Shown here piece after piece: positions 42,622 through 51,134 of a stretch of DNA of 64,000 nucleotides. Location: NCBI GenBank assembly GCA_027487905.1, contig JAIYCR010000038.1:1-64000 (forward strand), written 5' to 3'. The position numbers were made by a program, and so were the translations under genes. The notes below the pieces were generated by a model, which was not told where the DNA came from, did no database searches, and saw only the letters and a program-made list of their open reading frames with translations. The stretch's first letter is position 1. Each line of letters starts with the position of its first letter. This DNA comes from Rubrivivax sp. (GTDB taxonomy: Bacteria > Pseudomonadota > Gammaproteobacteria > Burkholderiales > Burkholderiaceae_C).

Positions 42622-43062
42622 ATGACCCGCTATCAAGGCCCCGATGGCCGCCCCCCGGCCCCACCCCCGCGTGACGCCGCCGCCGACCGATCCCGTGAGG
42701 ACGCTGCGAGCGCCCGGCCGACGCCTGCACCCCCTCCGGCCACGGCCTCCAGCGGCGGCACCCGCAGCGCCGCCGGCAGCACCTACGGCGACTGGCGACC
42801 GAAAGACCGCCAGCCCATCGACGGCGAGCCGGGAACCGGCGCGGACGACCGGCAGGGCGACGGCGCGTCGGTGCTGAGCGGGCCGACCACGCCGGCGGGT
42901 GCGGGCCCGGGTGCGGGCCCGGCTGCGGGCCCAGGGACCGACCCCGCCCCAGGCGACCTGCCGAGCACCGGCAATGCGGCGCACCGCCGCGGCTCTGGCG
43001 TGGCCGGAACCGGACTGGACAAGGGCCGGGACGCGGCGGACGAGCGCAAGCCCGCGGGCTGA
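42622..43062 (+). CDS. hypothetical disordered protein (146 aa)
   Basis: A 146-residue protein rich in Pro, Ala, Gly and Asp, with no membrane segment. [14 protein letters not shown] stretch lies near the middle and the end is charged ([14 protein letters not shown]). It is predicted disordered and no domain is recognised. ATG 42622 has AAAGGA seven bases upstream, which supports it as a real gene. It is divergent from the zinc dehydrogenase and convergent with rpoN. No function is proposed. Confidence 0.6.
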   Translation: MTRYQGPDGRPPAPPPRDAAADRSREDAASARPTPAPPPATASSGGTRSAAGSTYGDWRPKDRQPIDGEPGTGADDRQGDGASVLSGPTTPAGAGPGAGPAAGPGTDPAPGDLPSTGNAAHRRGSGVAGTGLDKGRDAADERKPAG

Positions 43063-43108
43063 AGCGCAGCGCCTGACGGCCCCGGCTGCAGGCGCTGGCC
43101 GCCTCTGG

Positions 43109-44605
43109 TCAGGCAGCGTGCCGGCGCCGGCGCTCGACCGCCTCGATCTTGAGCATCTGGCGGTACTTGGTGACGGTGCGGCGCGCCACGATCAGGCCCT
43201 GCTGGCCCAGCTGGCGGGTGATCTCCGCATCCGACAGCGGATCGTCGGGACGTTCAGCCTCGATGATGTCCTTGATGAGCCCGCGGATGGCGGTGCCTGA
43301 ACAGGCACTTCCATTGGCGCTGATCATCGCCCGCGAGAAGAAGTACTTGAGCTCGAACACGCCGATCGGCGTGGCCATGTACTTGTTGTTGGTCACCCGC
43401 GAGACGGTGCTCTCGTGGATGCCCACCTCCTCGGCGATCTCCTTCAGACCCAGCGGCTTCATCGCCATCGCGCCGTACTCGAGGAAGTTGCGCTGTCGCT
43501 TCACGATGGCCTCGGCCACGTCCAGGATGGTGGAGAAGCGCTGCTCGACATTGCGCAGCGTCCACTTCGCCTCGTTCAGGTGTTCGCCCAGCTCGGCGTT
43601 GGCCGCCGTTCGATGGCGCTGGAAGAGCTGTGCATAGACCTGGTTGAGCCGTACCTTGGGCACGATGGCCGGGTTGAGCTGGCAGGTCCACTGCCCGCGG
43701 ATCTTTCTGACGATCACGTCGGGCACGACGTAGGCGATCTGCGCACTGCTGAAGCGCCAGCCCGGACGGGGGTCGAGCCGGCGGATGCGGTCGCACACCG
43801 CCTCCACGCGGGCGGCGCATTCACCGGTGGCCCGTGCAAGGCCGGCGACATCGCGGGCGGCCAGCAAGGGCAGGTGGCGCTCGACGATGCGCTCGGCCAG
43901 CGCGCGAACCTCGGGGCAGACGATGCCGGGCATCTGCAGCAGCAGGCACTCGCCCACGCTGCGGGCGGCCACGCCGGCGGGCTCCAGAGCCTGCACCCGG
44001 CGCAGCGCGACCTGCATTTCCTCCAGCGTCACGGCCGGGTCGAGTTCGACCACCTCGACCAGTTCCTCCAGCGGCGTGCGCAGGTAGCCGTCGTCGTCCA
44101 GCGACTCGACGATGGCGCGCGCCAGCGCCAGGTCGCGTTCGGGCAGCGTGAGCACCTTGAGTTGCCCGTGCAGGTGGGTGTTCAGGGATGTCTCCACCGC
44201 CATCATGTCCAGCGCGGACATCTCCCCTTCATCGCCCTTTCGTGTGCCGGCCGTGCCATCGGCGGCCCACAGGTCCCGGTCGTTGCCGCCGTCATCGTCG
44301 CCATCGGCGCTGCTGCTGCCCACCGCGTCGCTGCCGTCCGCGCCGCCCGACAGCGACTCGCTGCCCAGCCGGTCCAGCGCCGCGTCGGCCGCTTCCACGC
44401 CGTCCTGGCTGGAGCCGGCGTCGTAGGCGCCGTCGTCACCGTCATCGCCCTCTTCGGCCTCCAGGAAAGGGTTCTTGCCCAAGGCATCGCGCACGAGCGC
44501 CGCGAAATCAAGTGACGACATCTGCAGCAGGCGCACCGCATGCTGCAAACGCGGTGACAGGGTCTGGCTCTGGCGGTGCTCGGCCCGCATTTCCATCGAA
44601 TTCAC
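43109..44605 (-). CDS. rpoN: RNA polymerase sigma-54 factor (RpoN)
   Basis: A 498-residue sigma-54. Region I is Leu/Gln-rich (SQTLSPRLQHAVRLLQM) and binds enhancer-dependent activators. A long acidic region II of about 80 residues follows, unusually rich in Asp, Gly and Ser. The C-terminal core and DNA-binding part ends with the RpoN box ARRTVTKYRQ (about 474-483), which reads the -24 promoter element. The start is GTG 44605 with AGGAGG six bases upstream. The usual neighbours lptB and hpf are absent, so this may be a second, specialised sigma-54 copy. Its promoter region is shared with a divergent hemerythrin gene. Confidence 0.93.
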   Translation of the reverse strand: MNSMEMRAEHRQSQTLSPRLQHAVRLLQMSSLDFAALVRDALGKNPFLEAEEGDDGDDGAYDAGSSQDGVEAADAALDRLGSESLSGGADGSDAVGSSSADGDDDGGNDRDLWAADGTAGTRKGDEGEMSALDMMAVETSLNTHLHGQLKVLTLPERDLALARAIVESLDDDGYLRTPLEELVEVVELDPAVTLEEMQVALRRVQALEPAGVAARSVGECLLLQMPGIVCPEVRALAERIVERHLPLLAARDVAGLARATGECAARVEAVCDRIRRLDPRPGWRFSSAQIAYVVPDVIVRKIRGQWTCQLNPAIVPKVRLNQVYAQLFQRHRTAANAELGEHLNEAKWTLRNVEQRFSTILDVAEAIVKRQRNFLEYGAMAMKPLGLKEIAEEVGIHESTVSRVTNNKYMATPIGVFELKYFFSRAMISANGSACSGTAIRGLIKDIIEAERPDDPLSDAEITRQLGQQGLIVARRTVTKYRQMLKIEAVERRRRHAA

Positions 44606-45041
44606 GCAACTCCTCCTCGTGGCTGTTCAAGCGCATTGATGCCCGGTGCGGCGGCTGCGATCGGCCCACCGGCAGGCTGTCTGTACGCAACGCCCGTGCC
44701 GGGTTTCTTGCGGGGTTCGCGACCCTGGACGAAGGGGCCCTCGGCGGGCGAACCAGGGGCTCTTACCGGCCGAGAAATTCCATTGGAATCAAGCACCTGC
44801 GGGCGTTGCGGTGCATCGTTTCAGGCCATGCCGGGGGCTGATCTCGCTCCTTGCTGCCCTGGCCTTTCTTACCGAAGCGGCCGCGGGCCGGGGCTGGGCC
44901 TTGCGGTAAAGGCTGCCGATGACGAGCCCGGGGACGGGGGCGCGGGGCGGGCAGCGGGAACCCACGCGAAGTGGGGTCGAGCCCGGTGGGTACACCCCTT
45001 GCCGGATGCGCACCGGTCCAACTTCAAAACCGGAGAATTCC
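44606..45041. other. divergent intergenic region between rpoN and a hemerythrin gene
   Basis: 436 bases with no supported gene. It includes a 13-bp perfect palindrome ATTCCATTGGAAT (44777-44789) in an AT-richer patch and a weaker TTACCG/CGGTAA pair around 44870-44915. No -24/-12 sigma-54 promoter with the GG and GC elements at the right spacing was found in either direction. Both genes probably start here. Confidence 0.5.
44777..44789. promoter_or_regulatory. 13-bp palindrome, possible operator
   Basis: ATTCCATTGGAAT reads the same on both strands apart from its central base. It is AT-rich in a 70% GC setting, 172 bases before the rpoN start and 253 before the hemerythrin start. A dimeric repressor or activator could bind it; no matching protein can be named. 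Confidence 0.35.
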
Positions 45042-45671
45042 ATGCCCACCGCCCGCAGCGCCTCGCGCAACACCTCCCGTGCGGCCGCCGCCGCGCGCAA
45101 CCAGATCCTCAGCGAGCTCAAGGACGACCACAAACGGGTGAAGAAGGCCTATCGCGAGTTCCAGAAGATGGACAGCGAGGCCGATCCGCAATCCTGCGAG
45201 GCGCTGGTGCGCCAGGTCCTTGATGAGCTGACGGTGCACGCGCAGCTCGAGGAGGAACTGCTCTACCCGGCAGCCCGCGGCGCCATCGCCGACGAGGACC
45301 TGGTGGACGAGGCCGAGGTCGAGCACGAGTCGGTCAAGACGCTCATCGAGCAGCTGCGCGAGATGTCGCCCGACGACGAGAAGTACGCCGCGCGCTTCAC
45401 CGTGCTGTGCGAGTACGTACTGCACCACGTGAAGGAAGAGGAAGGCGAGATGTTCCCTCAGCTCGAGCGGGTTCGGCTGGACTGGGAGACGCTCAGCGCG
45501 GAGATGACCAAGCGGCGCGAGGAACTCATGCCCGAAGAGGGCGCCGATCTGCAGGCCGAGGGTGAATCCGGTGGCGAGATGGCGATGGCCGAAGGCCAGA
45601 GCGACGACGCGGACAGCCCGAGCGGCGCTGGCCAGACCGAACGCAAGACGCCCGCGCGCAAGCGCGGCTGA
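45042..45671 (+). CDS. hemerythrin HHE domain protein (3 of 4)
   Basis: A 209-residue HHE protein. Ligand motifs are DHKRVKKAYREF, VHAQLEEELLYPAARG, EHESVKTLIEQL and HHVKEEEGEMFPQL. The N-terminus is Ser/Arg/Ala-rich and basic; the C-terminal 45 residues are acidic and disordered, ending in a Lys/Arg cluster (KTPARKRG). ATG 45042 has GGAG six to seven bases upstream; the longer frame from 44919 has none. It is divergent from rpoN and 95 bases ahead of a glycosyltransferase on the same strand. The basic and acidic tails set it apart from the other three copies. Confidence 0.88.
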   Translation: MPTARSASRNTSRAAAAARNQILSELKDDHKRVKKAYREFQKMDSEADPQSCEALVRQVLDELTVHAQLEEELLYPAARGAIADEDLVDEAEVEHESVKTLIEQLREMSPDDEKYAARFTVLCEYVLHHVKEEEGEMFPQLERVRLDWETLSAEMTKRREELMPEEGADLQAEGESGGEMAMAEGQSDDADSPSGAGQTERKTPARKRG

Positions 45672-45766
45672 TGCCCGCGGCGAGGGTCACGGCCCTCGCC
45701 CCCCCTTTCCCGGACAGATCGCCGCTCAGCCCCGGTCGCCGGCAGCCCACCCCTGACTGGATGCCC

Positions 45767-47035
45767 ATGTCGAACCCGACTCTGCTTGTCTTCTCCCATC
45801 TGCGCTGGTCCTTCGTGTTCCAGCGCCCCCAGCACCTGCTGTCGCGGCTGAGCGACCGCTGGAACATCCTCTTCGTCGAGGAGCCGGTGCACACCGCCGG
45901 CGAGGCCTTCCTCGAACGGCGGGAGGTCGACGAAGGCCTCACCGTGCTGGTCCCGCACACGCCGGTGGCTGCCCCGGGCTTCGACGACGCCCAGCATCCG
46001 GTGATCCAGCGGCTGCTGGAGAACCACCTGGCCACCCACCGGCTGGCGGTGGACGTGGCCTGGGTGTACACGCCCCTGGCGCAGCCGATGGTCAAGCCGC
46101 TCAGGCCGGTGTGCACCGTATACGACTGCATGGACGAGCTGTCGGCCTTCAAGAACGCACCGGCGCAGCTGCGCCAGCGCGAGGCGGCCTTGATGCGTGC
46201 GGCCCAGCTGGTGCTGACCGGCGGGCCCTCGCTCTACGAAGCGCGGCGTCACCAGCACCCGCAGGTGGTGTGTCTGCCCAGCGCCGTGGACAGTGCCCAC
46301 TACGCGCCGGGAGGGCTCGATGCGGCGAGCCCAGCCGCCCTGGAGGCCGAGCGGCTGCAGGGCCATCTGGTCGGCCCGCGCCTGGGCTTTTTCGGCGTCA
46401 TCGACGAGCGCCTGGACATCCGGCTGGTCGACCGCCTGGCAGCGGCCCACCCGGAGTGGTCGGTGGTCATGGCCGGACCGGTCGTGAAGATCGACCCCGC
46501 CGATCTTCCCCGTCGCGAGAACATCCACTGGCTGGGCATGCAGCCCTACGGCCGCCTGCCCTATCTGCTGGCCGGCTGGGACGTGGCGCTGATGCCCTTC
46601 GCGCTGAACGAATCCACCCGCTTCATCAGCCCGACCAAGACGCTCGAATACATGGCCGGCGAGCGACCGGTGGTGAGCACCCCCGTTCGCGACGTCGTGT
46701 CTCTCTATGGCGATGCGGTCGAGGTGGCCGAGGCGGGCGATGCCTTCGTCCGCGCCTGCGAGCGGGTGCTGGCCGAGTCACCGAGCGAGCGCTGCACCCG
46801 GGCCATTGCCATGCTCACCAGCGTGGCGCAGCACTCGTGGGACCGCAGCGCCGACAGCGTCCACCTGCTGATGGCCGAAGCGCTGATGCAGGCCCGCTCG
46901 CGCAGCGCCGAGCGGCGCGTGTCCGCCCGTTCGATGCGTGAGAGCGAAACCACGGCCAACCAGGCCGCCGCGAAGGCCGCGGCCTGGCCCGCCGCAGCGA
47001 ACGCACCGGCCAGCGCCGGGGCCTGGCGGTCCTGA
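45767..47035 (+). CDS. glycosyltransferase (GT1/GT4-like)
   Basis: A 422-residue GT-B-fold enzyme. The N-terminal part begins LLVFSHLRWSFVFQRPQHLLSRL, typical of a subgroup of surface-polysaccharide transferases. The C-terminal part contains FFGVIDERLDIRLVDRLA, NIHWLGMQPYGRLPYLLAGWD and RFISPTKTLEYMAGERPVVST, the sugar-nucleotide binding face. No membrane segment. ATG 45767 follows another ATG at 45761; the frame extends further but without support. The C-terminal 40 residues are Ala/Arg-rich and outside the domain. It starts a cluster with an amidohydrolase and a second glycosyltransferase, probably for a surface glycan or a glycolipid. Confidence 0.86.
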   Translation: MSNPTLLVFSHLRWSFVFQRPQHLLSRLSDRWNILFVEEPVHTAGEAFLERREVDEGLTVLVPHTPVAAPGFDDAQHPVIQRLLENHLATHRLAVDVAWVYTPLAQPMVKPLRPVCTVYDCMDELSAFKNAPAQLRQREAALMRAAQLVLTGGPSLYEARRHQHPQVVCLPSAVDSAHYAPGGLDAASPAALEAERLQGHLVGPRLGFFGVIDERLDIRLVDRLAAAHPEWSVVMAGPVVKIDPADLPRRENIHWLGMQPYGRLPYLLAGWDVALMPFALNESTRFISPTKTLEYMAGERPVVSTPVRDVVSLYGDAVEVAEAGDAFVRACERVLAESPSERCTRAIAMLTSVAQHSWDRSADSVHLLMAEALMQARSRSAERRVSARSMRESETTANQAAAKAAAWPAAANAPASAGAWRS

Positions 47036-47072
47036 AGCACCGGCGCAGGGGAGAGGCCGCGGCGCACACGCC

Positions 47073-48071
47073 ATGCTGATCGACGCCCACCTGCACTGCA
47101 CAGGGGCCGAAACCCCAGGCGCCGTGTTGCGGGCCCTGGACGATTCGCAGACCGACCTGGGCGTGGTTCTGGCGCCTTTCCTGTCCGCCGGCTATTCGAT
47201 GCACGACGCCGCATCGCTGCGACGGGCCAATGCCTACCTGGCGGACCTGGTGCGCGGACGCAGCGACCGCTTGTTCGGCATGGCGGTGATCAACCCGGCG
47301 CTGCCCGGCGCGGTGGACGACCTGGACCGCGCCATCGCGGCCGGCCTGCGCGGCGTGAAGATGGTGCCCAGCGGCTGGTACCCCCACGATGACCGTGTGC
47401 AGCCGGTGTTCGCGCTGGCCTCGCGGCTGCAATTGCCGCTGCTCTTTCACAGCGGCATCTTCATCGACGGCCGCTCCAGCCGCTTTTGCCGTCCGGTGAA
47501 CTTCGAGGCGCTGCGAGACCACCCGGGCGCCCGGGTGGCCTTGGCCCACCTGAGCTGGCCCTGGACCGACGAGGCCATCGCACTGGGCCTGATCGACCGC
47601 ATCCACGGCGTGCCGGACGATGCGGCCGCCTTCCGCTTCGATCTGTCCTTCGGGCCGCCGCCGGCCTATCGGCTGCAAGTGCTGCGGCGTGCCCTGGCGG
47701 TGCTGGGAGCGGGTCTGCTTCAGTTCGGCAGCGACTGCTTCCTTCCCTGCAGCGGCGCGGACATCCGCGAAAGGCGAGGCTGGCTGGAAGACCTTCTGGA
47801 CGAGCTGGAGGTGGACACGCCCGCACGCGAGCGGCTCTTCCACGGAACGGCCGCGGCCTGGCTGGGGCTGCAGCCGCCCGAGCGTCCAGCGGATGCGGGG
47901 CCGGCGCTGCCCGACCTGCCCGAAAGCGTTCGAAACGAAGGCCTGCCGCCGGCTCGGGCCACCGCCCTGGCCATGCGCCGGCCGCACCGGGCGCCCGGTT
48001 GGCTGATGGGGCGCCCTGCGGCTGCAGCAGGCCTTCGCGCATCGGGCAGTGCCTGGCAGCGCTGCTGCTGA
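47073..48071 (+). CDS. amidohydrolase (metal-dependent, TIM-barrel)
   Basis: A 332-residue amidohydrolase-2-like enzyme. It has the metal motif DAHLH (residues 4-8), GLRGVKMVPSGWYP, the later histidines in LLFHSG and ALAHLSW, and the active-site Asp in FGSDCFLP. Members of this family are lactonases, decarboxylases or hydrolases; the substrate is unknown. It lies 37 bases after the first glycosyltransferase and 55 bases before the second on the same strand, so a role in making or trimming the same glycan is likely. The C-terminal 65 residues after the barrel are Pro/Ala/Arg-rich. No good ribosome-binding site precedes ATG 47073. Confidence 0.82.
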   Translation: MLIDAHLHCTGAETPGAVLRALDDSQTDLGVVLAPFLSAGYSMHDAASLRRANAYLADLVRGRSDRLFGMAVINPALPGAVDDLDRAIAAGLRGVKMVPSGWYPHDDRVQPVFALASRLQLPLLFHSGIFIDGRSSRFCRPVNFEALRDHPGARVALAHLSWPWTDEAIALGLIDRIHGVPDDAAAFRFDLSFGPPPAYRLQVLRRALAVLGAGLLQFGSDCFLPCSGADIRERRGWLEDLLDELEVDTPARERLFHGTAAAWLGLQPPERPADAGPALPDLPESVRNEGLPPARATALAMRRPHRAPGWLMGRPAAAAGLRASGSAWQRCC

Positions 48072-48126
48072 GCGCCAGGGCATCGCGCCTTTCCTGAGCT
48101 CTTCCACCTCGACGAGAAGCAACGCC

Positions 48127-49395
48127 GTGAACGCACCTGAACGAATGTCCGACCCGCGTCGATTCGACACCCGCGCACCGCTGCGCGTGCTGCAGGTGGT
48201 GGGCAACGCCATCGTCGGAGGCATGGAAAGCTGGGTGCAGCGCCTGGTCGAGCAGCTGCCCCGCGAGCGATTCGAGTTCTGGGCACTGTGCCCCTTCGAG
48301 AGCGCCTTCACCGAAAAACTGCGGGCGTTGGGCGCCACCGTGCACGTCGCCCCGCTGCCCGACGATCCTCCCTGGACGACGGTGCAGATGGCTGCATCCA
48401 TCGTCCAGCATGCCCGCATCGACGTGCTGCACGCCCACCTGCCCAAGGCCCACCTGCTGGCCGGTCTGGCCGGTGCACTCACCCAGCGCCCGGTGGTGGC
48501 CACCGTCCATGGCCGCTTCCTGTCCACGCTCGACCTGGAGGTGCACCACTTCGCCCGCAGCCACCTGAGCGTGGTCTGCCACGCCAGCTATTTCCACGCC
48601 CTGTCGCTGGGGGTGGACCCTCAGCGGCTGAGCTGCGAGCTCAATGGCGTGGACACCGAGCGCTTCCAGCCGCAGCCCGCTGGCCTGCCACGGCCGAACG
48701 CACTTCACGAAGCGCTCGGCCTGCCGCCACAGGCCCCGCTGGTGGGGTTCATCGGCCGCCTCTCGGCCGAGAAGGGGCCGGAGGTGTTCGTGCGGTCCGC
48801 CCTCATCCTGGCCAGCCACAGGCCGGATGTCCATTCGGTGCTGATCGGCGAAGGCCCGATGCGCGAAGAACTGTCGGCGCTGATCCGGCGTTTCGGTCTG
48901 CAGGACCGGGTGCACCTGGCCGGCGCCCGCAGCGACATGCCCACGGTGTACCCCGAGCTGGACCTGGCCGTGTCGTGCTCGCACACCGAGGCCATGCCGC
49001 TGGCGGTGATGGAAGCCATGGCCAGCGGCGTGCCGGTGGTGGCCACGCGCGTGGGTGGCGTGTCGCATCTGGTGGAGCACGCCCATACCGGCTGGCTGGT
49101 GGCGCCCGGTGACTTCGACGACATCGGCAACCGATGCGCCGCGCTGCTCGGTGAACCCGCAACGCTCGAGCGCATGGGCCAGGCCGCGCGGGCGCGGGCC
49201 GTGGCCCAGCTCGGGCTGGCGGCCAGCAGCGCCCGCGTGGCCGACCTGCTCGAGCAGGTGGCCGCGCGCGCGGCGAGCGTCACCGGCTCGCCGGCTCCCG
49301 GACACACACACACCCAGACCCACACCCACACCCATACCAAGGACCACGCCCAGGCCCCCGCAGGCCCGGTGCCCTGGGCCTGCCGCTTGCCCTAG
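48127..49395 (+). CDS. glycosyltransferase (GT4) with His-Thr tail
   Basis: A 422-residue GT-B enzyme. The N-terminal part includes RVLQVVGNAIVGGMESWVQ, typical of GT4. The C-terminal part has FIGRLSAEKGPEVFV, DLAVSCSHTEAMPLAVMEAM and GVPVVATRVGGVSHLVEH, containing the EX7E motif for the nucleotide-sugar. GTG 48127 has GAGAAG upstream; an ATG at 48145 is an alternative. The tail after about residue 385 carries an alternating His-Thr repeat (12 codons, DNA 49303-49338) that could bind metal. It ends the glycosyltransferase/amidohydrolase cluster. Confidence 0.86.
   Translation: MNAPERMSDPRRFDTRAPLRVLQVVGNAIVGGMESWVQRLVEQLPRERFEFWALCPFESAFTEKLRALGATVHVAPLPDDPPWTTVQMAASIVQHARIDVLHAHLPKAHLLAGLAGALTQRPVVATVHGRFLSTLDLEVHHFARSHLSVVCHASYFHALSLGVDPQRLSCELNGVDTERFQPQPAGLPRPNALHEALGLPPQAPLVGFIGRLSAEKGPEVFVRSALILASHRPDVHSVLIGEGPMREELSALIRRFGLQDRVHLAGARSDMPTVYPELDLAVSCSHTEAMPLAVMEAMASGVPVVATRVGGVSHLVEHAHTGWLVAPGDFDDIGNRCAALLGEPATLERMGQAARARAVAQLGLAASSARVADLLEQVAARAASVTGSPAPGHTHTQTHTHTHTKDHAQAPAGPVPWACRLP
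49302..49338. repeat. AC-rich simple repeat coding for His-Thr pairs
   Basis: An (AC)6 run at 49302-49313 followed by ACACCC-type units. Slippage by one dinucleotide would shift the frame and shorten or lengthen the C-terminal tail; slippage by six would not. Confidence 0.8.
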
Positions 49396-49427
49396 GCCGA
49401 ACACCTCAACCAACGGGAGCCCTCTCC

Positions 49428-49739
49428 ATGAAGAACCTGATCCTTGCGTCGATGATTGCCGTGAGCGCGCTTTCAGTGGGCGGCTGCGCCGTCACCAGCG
49501 GCCAGAGCAGCGTGGGCCAGTACGTGGACGACGCCACCATCTCCACCCGGGTGAAGGCCCGCTTCGCCGAAGACCCCGGGGTGAGCGCGATGCGCCTGCA
49601 GGTGGAGACCATGAACGGCGTGGTGCAGCTCTCCGGCTTCGCCACCACCCAGGCCGAACGCGATCGCGCGGCGCAGATCGCCCGCGCGGTGCCCGACGTC
49701 AAGGAAGTTCGCAACAACATCATCGTGCGCGGCAGCTGA
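49428..49739 (+). CDS. BON-domain periplasmic lipoprotein
   Basis: A 103-residue lipoprotein. Signal peptide MKNLILASMIAVSALSVGGC ends in a lipobox with Cys20. The BON domain (about 35-100) has DDATISTRVKARFAED, TMNGVVQLSGFATT and VPDVKEVRNNIIV. BON proteins such as OsmY and DolP bind membranes or lipids and are induced by osmotic or envelope stress. GGGAG precedes the ATG. It stands between the glycosyltransferase cluster and an AI-2E-type permease. Confidence 0.92.
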   Translation: MKNLILASMIAVSALSVGGCAVTSGQSSVGQYVDDATISTRVKARFAEDPGVSAMRLQVETMNGVVQLSGFATTQAERDRAAQIARAVPDVKEVRNNIIVRGS

Positions 49740-49787
49740 ACGGGCCCGGGCGGGTCCGAGTCGGCTTGCACCTGCACAGGACCCGCC

Positions 49788-51134
49788 GTGCCCACCGCCG
49801 ACTCCGTGCCATCGACTTCCTGGCGCTGGGGCTGGCCGCTCAAGGGCTTGTTCGCGCTCGCCCTCGTCTTCACCATCCGCGAAGCCAGGCCACTCCTGGC
49901 GCCGCTGCTGGTGGCGGTGGTGCTCACCTTCGTGCTGGCACCGGGCGTTCGGTGGCTCAAGCGCCGGGGCGTTCCCGAGTTGCTGGGCGCCTTGCTGATG
50001 GTGCTGGCCCTGGTGGCCACCACGGTGCCGGTGGCCAGCACCGTGGCGCGGCCCGCCGCGCTGTGGGTGCAGGCGCTGCCGGAGACACTGGCGCAACTGC
50101 TCGCCCGTCTGGAACGCCTTCGTGAACGGGTTCCCGGCTTGTCCCCGCCGGTCGCCGCCGTGCCCGCAGCGCCGCAAGCCGGCCCACCGTCGCGGGCGGC
50201 CCGCCCGGCAGCGGCAGGCCCTGCGTCCGCTGGCGCCACTGCCAGTGCGGCACCGCCACCCGATCCGCTGGCCGAACGCATCGCGACCGAGGGCTTTGCG
50301 CTCACCGGCCGGGTGCTCGGTCAAGGCTTCACCTTCTTCGTGGCGGCAGGCGCCACGCTCATCCTGCTGTACTTCCTGCTCGCTTCGGAACACTGGATGC
50401 TGTCCCGGGTGGTCGAGGCCGTTCCGCGCTGGCGAACCCGCGCCTTGCTGCTGGGCGGCGTGCGGATGGCCCAGCGCGAGATCGGCCGCTACCTCGTCGC
50501 GCTGGCCATCATCAACGGCACGGCCGGCCTGGTCACGGGCGTGGCGCTGTGGTTCATCGGGTTGCCCAATCCGACGCTGTGGGGCGCGCTGGTGGCGGTG
50601 CTGTGCTTCGTGCCCTATCTGGGCCCGCTCGCGCTGATGGGGCTGCTGGCGGTGGCGGGCATCACCACCTTCGACACGCCCGCCCAGATGCTGGCACCCA
50701 CGGCCGCCTTCATGCTGATCCACGCGGTCGAGAGCAACCTGGTGAGCCCCTGGATCGTCGGTCGACGCCTGTCGCTCAGCCCGATCTCGGTCTTCCTGTC
50801 CGTGATGTTCTGGGGCTGGCTGTGGGGCATCGCCGGCGCCTTGATCGCCGTGCCGGTGCTCATCGCGCTGCGCATCCTGAGCCAGCGCACCCGGCAGCTG
50901 CGGCTGCTGCGCCGCTTTCTCGAGGGTGACCGCCGGCGGCCACCGTCGATCCGCTCGCTGATGCGGCGCCCGCTGACGCGGAGCAGCGCGCCGCTGCGCC
51001 CGGCCGTGGCCGAGCGCAAGCTTCAGGACCGGTCAGAAGCGGTGCACATAGCCCAGGGTCGTGGTGTCGACGCTGCGACGATCCAGCCCCGGGAAGGGGA
51101 TTTCGTGCCGGGTCCATTCCAGCACCACCCCTGA
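49788..51134 (+). CDS. AI-2E family permease (PerM-like), copy 2
   Basis: A 448-residue inner-membrane protein with about eight membrane segments. Motifs NPTLWGALVAVLCFVPYLGP and AVESNLVSPWIVGRRLSLSP and a final WGIAGALIAVPVLIAL block match the family. A Pro/Ala-rich insert of about 45 residues lies in the periplasmic region at about 120-160. The GTG 49788 start has AGGA six bases upstream. The last 34 codons overlap the convergent outer-membrane gene by 102 bp; that tail is low-complexity and may be an extension past the functional end. Substrate unknown. Confidence 0.88.
   Translation: MPTADSVPSTSWRWGWPLKGLFALALVFTIREARPLLAPLLVAVVLTFVLAPGVRWLKRRGVPELLGALLMVLALVATTVPVASTVARPAALWVQALPETLAQLLARLERLRERVPGLSPPVAAVPAAPQAGPPSRAARPAAAGPASAGATASAAPPPDPLAERIATEGFALTGRVLGQGFTFFVAAGATLILLYFLLASEHWMLSRVVEAVPRWRTRALLLGGVRMAQREIGRYLVALAIINGTAGLVTGVALWFIGLPNPTLWGALVAVLCFVPYLGPLALMGLLAVAGITTFDTPAQMLAPTAAFMLIHAVESNLVSPWIVGRRLSLSPISVFLSVMFWGWLWGIAGALIAVPVLIALRILSQRTRQLRLLRRFLEGDRRRPPSIRSLMRRPLTRSSAPLRPAVAERKLQDRSEAVHIAQGRGVDAATIQPREGDFVPGPFQHHP

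Noticed and set aside
44606-45041. Sigma-54 (-24/-12) promoter between rpoN and the hemerythrin gene
   Set aside because: The closest GG...GC pair does not have the correct 10-base spacing or flanking bases.
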